DNA of 64,000 nt from Aeromonas rivipollensis (GTDB lineage Bacteria > Pseudomonadota > Gammaproteobacteria > Enterobacterales > Aeromonadaceae): positions 124,001-188,000 of the forward strand of contig NZ_JAAILA010000008.1 in assembly GCF_010974825.1 (NCBI RefSeq), written 5' to 3'. Position 1 is the stretch's first letter; each line of letters starts with the position of its first letter. A program made the position numbers and the translations under genes. The notes below the pieces were generated by a model. The model was not told where the DNA came from and did not search any database. It saw only the letters and a list, made by a program, of their open reading frames with translations. Shown here one piece after another: positions 60,469 to 64,000 of the stretch.

Positions 60469-62184
60469 ATGGAACTCTTGATCAATCAGGTGGGTTACGA
60501 TTGTGACGGACACAAGATTGCCCTGCTGCAGACCGACGCCAACGTGGAAATAAGCGGCCTGGTGCGACTGCGGCGCCTGCATGATGACCGCCTGCTGCTG
60601 GAGGTTCCTCTCCAGGCCGCAGGCCAGGTGCCAGGCTGGCAGGGACGCGCCTACTGGCGTGCCGACTTCAGCGCCTTCAAGGAGCCCGGCTACTACCGGC
60701 TGGAAGCCATCACAGCACAGGGCATAGTCCGCTCCACCCGCTTCGCCATAGGTCAGGATCTGCTGACCAGCCGCTGCCTCTCAGATGTCATTCACTACTT
60801 CAAGGGCCAGCGTGCCAGCGGCGCCTTCGATAGAGCCGACCGCAGCGCCCGCCTGTTTGGCACCGACCAGCGCAAGGATGTGCACGGCGGCTGGTTCGAT
60901 GCCAGCGGCGACATGAGCAAATACCTGAGCCACCTCTCCTACGCCAACTACCTCAACCCCCAGCAGACCCCCCTGGTGGTATGGAGCCTGCTCAAGAGCC
61001 GGGCGCTCCTGGCGACGCGCCGCGACATCGACGGGCTGAACCTCTGCAAGCGGCTCGGTGACGAGGGGCTGCACGGGGCGGATTTTCTCTGCCGGATGCA
61101 AGATGAGAGCGGCTTCTTCTACATGACACTGTTCGACAAGTGGAGCAAGGATCCCGAGCAGCGCGAGCTGTGCGCCTACGCCACCCAGCAGGGGCTCAAG
61201 TCCAACGACTGGCAGGCGGGCTTTCGCCAGGGGGGCGGCATGGCCATTGCCGCCCTGGCCCGGGCCGCCCGCGAGCAGTCCGGCGGCGACTTCGATACCA
61301 GCCACTATGCCGAGGCGGCCAGGCGCGGCTACCTGCACCTGCGCGAGCACAACCTCGCCTATCTGGACGACGGCCTCGAGAACATCATCGACGACTATTG
61401 CGCCCTGCTGGCTGCGGTGGAACTAACCCAGACCCTTGGCCGCGACTGGCTCGGGGAGGCAAGGGAGAGGGCCGGCAGGCTCTGCGCCCGCCAGTTCCCC
61501 CACCCCGAGCTTGGCCACTACTGGAGTGCCAATGAGGACGGCTCGCGCCCCTACTATCACGCCGCCGAGGCGGGTCTGCCGGTGCTGGCCCTGCTGGAGT
61601 ACCTGGGGGTCGAGCCGGATCAGGATCGCCGCGCCCGGGTGAGCGCCGTGGTGCAGCAGGCGCTGGCCGCCGAGCTGGCCCTCGCCGCCCGGGCGGGCAA
61701 CCCCTTCGCCCTGGCTCGCCAATACGTGAAGGGAGTGGATGAAGCCCCCCGCATCAGCTTCTTTATGCCCCACCACAACGAGTCCGGTTACTGGTGGCAG
61801 GGGGAGAATGCCCGGCTGGCCTCCCTGGCCGCCATGGCCTTCGCCGCGGCCCTCCACTTCCCCCAGCAGAGCCCACTTCTGATGACGTTCGGTCAGCGCC
61901 AGCTCGACTGGATCCTCGGGCAAAACCCCTTCAACGCCTGCATGCTGGCGGGGCACGGCATCAACAACCCGAGCTATACCGCCGGTTATCCCAATGCACT
62001 CGGCGGCATCTGCAACGGCATCACCTCAGGATTCGATGACGAGGCTGAGGTGGCCTTCATCCCAGAGGAGTACAGGGATCGGCTGGATCAGAACTGGCGC
62101 TGGGGGGAGCAGTGGATCCCCCACGCAGCCTGGTTCGCCCTGGCCATCAGCTGGCAGAGTGCGCCGGAGGCTCGTCATGATTGA
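60469..62184 (+). CDS. Glycoside hydrolase family 9 protein, probably exo-glucosaminidase
   Basis: This 571-residue cytoplasmic enzyme has an N-terminal Ig-like (CelD_N-type) domain ('MELLINQVGYDCDGHKIALL') and an (alpha/alpha)6 barrel with the GH9 nucleophile-side motif 'VHGGWFDASGDMSKYLSHLS', 'IIDDYCALLAAVEL' and 'LDWILGQNPFNACMLAGHG'. Vibrionaceae members in this operon position are known as exo-beta-D-glucosaminidases that trim glucosamine from imported oligomers. It has no signal peptide. Its last 85 bases and the start of the kinase gene are duplicated just downstream. Confidence 0.88.
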   Translation: MELLINQVGYDCDGHKIALLQTDANVEISGLVRLRRLHDDRLLLEVPLQAAGQVPGWQGRAYWRADFSAFKEPGYYRLEAITAQGIVRSTRFAIGQDLLTSRCLSDVIHYFKGQRASGAFDRADRSARLFGTDQRKDVHGGWFDASGDMSKYLSHLSYANYLNPQQTPLVVWSLLKSRALLATRRDIDGLNLCKRLGDEGLHGADFLCRMQDESGFFYMTLFDKWSKDPEQRELCAYATQQGLKSNDWQAGFRQGGGMAIAALARAAREQSGGDFDTSHYAEAARRGYLHLREHNLAYLDDGLENIIDDYCALLAAVELTQTLGRDWLGEARERAGRLCARQFPHPELGHYWSANEDGSRPYYHAAEAGLPVLALLEYLGVEPDQDRRARVSAVVQQALAAELALAARAGNPFALARQYVKGVDEAPRISFFMPHHNESGYWWQGENARLASLAAMAFAAALHFPQQSPLLMTFGQRQLDWILGQNPFNACMLAGHGINNPSYTAGYPNALGGICNGITSGFDDEAEVAFIPEEYRDRLDQNWRWGEQWIPHAAWFALAISWQSAPEARHD

Positions 62185-62306
62185 GACGCACAAGGATCGG
62201 CTCGGACATCATTGGCGCAGGAGAGAGCAGTGGATCCTCCAATCATTCAGCCTGGTTTGCCCTGGCCATCAGCTGGCAGAGTGCGCCGGGGGCTCGTCAT
62301 GATTGA
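62100..62306 (+). repeat. Duplicated GH9/kinase junction (122-bp period)
   Basis: The segment 62100-62184 (end of GH9 through ATGATTGAG) recurs at about 62222-62306. The two copies agree at most positions and keep the core 'CTGGCCATCAGCTGGCAGAG'. The true kinase start is in the second copy. The first copy's ATG (62177) lies inside the GH9 end. Confidence 0.92.
62177..62302 (+). CDS. Junction mini-ORF between the GH9 and kinase genes (41 aa)
   Basis: It starts MIETHKDR (the kinase starts MIEFWVGV) at an ATG that overlaps the GH9 end by eight bases. In its middle it reads REQWI like GH9 (GEQWI), then shifts frame and ends CAGGSS with a TGA that overlaps the kinase ATG (ATGA). It is another copy of the junction that keeps both overlaps. 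Confidence 0.45.
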   Translation: MIETHKDRLGHHWRRREQWILQSFSLVCPGHQLAECAGGSS

Positions 62307-63171
62307 GTTCTGGGTCGGGGTCGATGGCGGGGGGACTCACACCCGCGCCCGCATTCGGGACAAGGGGGGTAGAGTGCTGGGAGAGGGGCGCGCCGCGGGC
62401 TCCAACCTGGAGCTCGGCATAGAGGTTGCTCACGCCAATGTGCTGGCAGCCATCGCCAGCGCCCGGCTGGCCGCCGGGCTTGGCATCGAGTGCGAACAGC
62501 GGATGGGGGTGGGGCTGGCGCTGGCCTCCGCCGAGCTGGCCGACTGCTACCAGGCCCTGCTCGAGATGCCCTTCCCCTTCGCGAGCGTCAGGCTCACCTC
62601 CGACGCCTTCGGCGCCTGCCTCGGCGCCTTTGGTAGCCGGGAGGGGGCCATCCTCATCGCAGGCACAGGGTCCGCCGGGCTCATCTACCGCCATGGTCAG
62701 CTCCATAGCTGCTCAGGACGCGGCTTCCCCATCTCGGATCTGGGCAGCGGCGCCTGGCTGGGGCTGCGCGCCATCCAGCAATCCCTGCTCTGCCACGACG
62801 GCATCCTGCCCCCCAGCCTGCTCGCCGTGCGCCTGCTCGATCACTTCAAGCGGGATCAGGCCGAGGTGGTGCGCTGGGCCGCCCGCGCCATTCCCGCCGA
62901 CTATGGCCGCTTCGCCCCCTGGGTGTTCGACGCCGCCAGCGACGGGGATGAGCTCGCCAACCAGCTGCTGGACGAAACCTGCGCCCAGTTGCAGACCCTG
63001 CTGGAGGGGATGAGGCTGCTGGGAGCCGACCGCATCGCCCTGCTGGGCGGCGTCGGCATGCGCCTGGCCCCTCGCCTGGGTCACCTCAACCTGGTGCCCC
63101 CGCAAGCCGATGCGCTGGAAGGCGCCATCCTGTTTGCCCAGTCGGAGGCCTACCCATGCCTGCATCCCTGA
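62299..63171 (+). CDS. gspK: Glucosamine kinase GspK, BadF/BadG family
   Basis: This 290-residue kinase has the ATPase phosphate-1 motif 'VGVDGGGTHTRARIRDKGG', 'LIAGTGSAGLIYRHG' as phosphate-2, and 'GRGFPISDLGSGAWLGLRA'. It phosphorylates free glucosamine (or GlcNAc) made in the cytoplasm by the GH9 and GH20 enzymes. The start at 62299 fits the family, so the open frame back to 62212 is part of the duplicated junction. Its C-terminus LFAQSEAYPCLHP is repeated several times downstream. Confidence 0.9.
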   Translation: MIEFWVGVDGGGTHTRARIRDKGGRVLGEGRAAGSNLELGIEVAHANVLAAIASARLAAGLGIECEQRMGVGLALASAELADCYQALLEMPFPFASVRLTSDAFGACLGAFGSREGAILIAGTGSAGLIYRHGQLHSCSGRGFPISDLGSGAWLGLRAIQQSLLCHDGILPPSLLAVRLLDHFKRDQAEVVRWAARAIPADYGRFAPWVFDAASDGDELANQLLDETCAQLQTLLEGMRLLGADRIALLGGVGMRLAPRLGHLNLVPPQADALEGAILFAQSEAYPCLHP

Positions 63172-63344
63172 GCACTGTTCGCCCAGTCGGACGCCTATCC
63201 ATGCCTGCATCCCTGAGCCCTGTTTGCCCAGCCAGAGGCCTATCTATCTCTGCCCCCCTGAGCCCTGCCCGGCGTGAACCATACGCCGAAGAGGGCACCA
63301 CACTGTTCGCCCAATCAGAGGAATACCCATGTCTGCACCCCTGA
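63127..63344 (+). repeat. Tandem copies of the kinase 3' end / GH20 start (45-bp unit)
   Basis: In the kinase frame the copies read LFAQSEAYPCLHP, LFAQSDAYPCLHP, LFAQPEAYLSLPP, a degenerate one, and LFAQSEEYPCLHP, each followed by TGA. In the GH20 frame the same DNA reads MPASLS, MPASLS, ISAPLS and finally MSAPLI, the true GH20 start. The array is about 4.5 units long. Confidence 0.93.
63156..63344 (+). CDS. Junction mini-ORF between the kinase and GH20 genes (62 aa)
   Basis: It starts MPASLSTV (GH20 starts MSAPLIHT) inside the kinase end and stops with TTLFAQSEEYPCLHP, the kinase C-terminus, inside the GH20 start. It overlaps the kinase by 16 bases and GH20 by 15. No AGGAGG-like site precedes it, so it would rely on coupling to the kinase. 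Confidence 0.5.
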   Translation: MPASLSTVRPVGRLSMPASLSPVCPARGLSISAPLSPARREPYAEEGTTLFAQSEEYPCLHP

Positions 63345-64000
63345 TCCATACCCAGATCGACCGTCGCGACGGTGAAGACGTCTGGTTCCGCTTCACCCTG
63401 AGCCAGCTCCCGGCCAGCCCCTGGAAGCTGCACTTCTGCCTGGCCCGCCACATAGATCCCCAGTCGGTGGAGGGGGGCTCCCTGGCGCGCCAGAGCGGCA
63501 GCTACAAGGTGCTGGTGCCCCATGAGGGGGTCAGCGAGCTGCGTTTTTGCTGCCGCAACACCCCCATCAAGCGCTACTCCGATCTGCCTCAGGGCTTCTT
63601 CCTCAGCCTGACGGACGAAGGCGCCCAGCCGCAGCTGCAACCCCTGGTGCAGGCGGGCCAGGATCTTGGCCTGCCGCCGAGCCCGGCCGCGGCCCCCGAT
63701 CTACCCGAGGTGGAGCCCGCCAACGGCATAGTGCCCCAGCCGGCTCAGCTGCGGCTGCCGGAGGGCAACTTCCGCCTGGCCGAGCGGGCCCATGTCAGCG
63801 GCCCTGTCTCCCTGGCCCCCCTGCTGGCCCATTTCAACGAGCTGACGGGGCTCGCCCTGACCCAGGATCACGACGCCGAGATCCACCTGGTCGAGGCCCC
63901 CCTCCCCCAGGAGGCTTACCAGCTCGTCATCACCACAGAGGAGATCCGCATCCGTGCTGCCGGCGAGGCGGGCTGGCGCCACGGTCTGGTGACCCTGGCC
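63330..64000 (+). CDS. Beta-N-acetylhexosaminidase, GH20 (N-terminal part, cut by window edge)
   Basis: The first 223 codons are present. They show an N-terminal carbohydrate-binding-like domain ('DVWFRFTLSQLPASPWKLHF') and then 'NGIVPQPAQLRLPEGNFRLA' and 'EAYQLVITTEEIRIRAAGEA', the pre-catalytic domain of GH20 hexosaminidases. The catalytic Asp-Glu pair lies beyond the window. There is no signal peptide, so it should act on imported chitobiose in the cytoplasm, as in Vibrio. Its start lies in the last unit of the junction repeat. Confidence 0.88.

Noticed and set aside
1-64000. CRISPR arrays, tRNA, rRNA or intact insertion sequences
   Set aside because: I looked for regularly spaced repeats, cloverleaf-like segments and paired terminal inverted repeats and found none. 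The tandem repeats present have no unique spacers.

Overview
The window reads as a high-GC gammaproteobacterial chromosome, most likely Aeromonas or a close relative in the Aeromonadaceae. The basis is a single polar-flagellum and chemotaxis cluster (fliE to flhB, flhA-flhF-flhG-fliA, cheYZAB, a second motor pair, parC-parP-cheW) that runs straight into a cytochrome c maturation cluster, plus a Vibrio/Aeromonas-type chitooligosaccharide operon and a GlyGly-CTERM protease. I saw no rRNA, tRNA, CRISPR array or intact insertion sequence.

Bases 1-1620 are an accessory scrap yard: the AT-rich end of an unknown gene, frameshifted remains of a phage-type replication protein and a neighbour, a fragment of a sugar-porter transporter, and a possible transposase tail. 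From 1688 to 15392 come housekeeping and small metabolic genes: three GNAT acetyltransferases, an AHSA1-type protein, a DUF3100 / small membrane protein / M20 peptidase operon facing a CysB-like regulator that is coupled to pdxH, a secreted metalloprotease with a lipoprotein partner, an RsmB/NOP-family RNA methyltransferase, grxD, sodB and mlaA.

From 15473 to 51064 everything lies on the minus strand. Read in transcription order it is fliEFGHIJKLMNOPQR-flhB, flhA-flhF-flhG-fliA, cheY-cheZ-cheA-cheB, a MotA/MotB-like pair, parC-parP-cheW, a DUF2802 gene, then ccmABCDEFGHI. Near-perfect sigma-54 promoters precede fliE and flhA. Upstream lie an unknown small gene and a SYLF-domain protein. rimO and the chitooligosaccharide operon (binding protein, two permeases, two ATPases, GH9 enzyme, kinase, GH20 hexosaminidase cut by the window edge) follow on the plus strand.

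The outstanding feature is a recurring, unexplained pattern. At many gene junctions the 3' end of the upstream gene, often together with the start of the downstream gene, has been duplicated in tandem. At several junctions each copy forms a mini-ORF that begins with the N-terminus of the downstream protein, ends with the C-terminus of the upstream protein, and overlaps both neighbours by the same few bases as an ordinary coupled junction. The clearest cases are ccmE/ccmF (three consecutive mini-ORFs), fliR/flhB and kinase/GH20. Related cases are fliH/fliI, GH9/kinase, fliE/fliF, the end of flhB and the end of the M20 peptidase gene.
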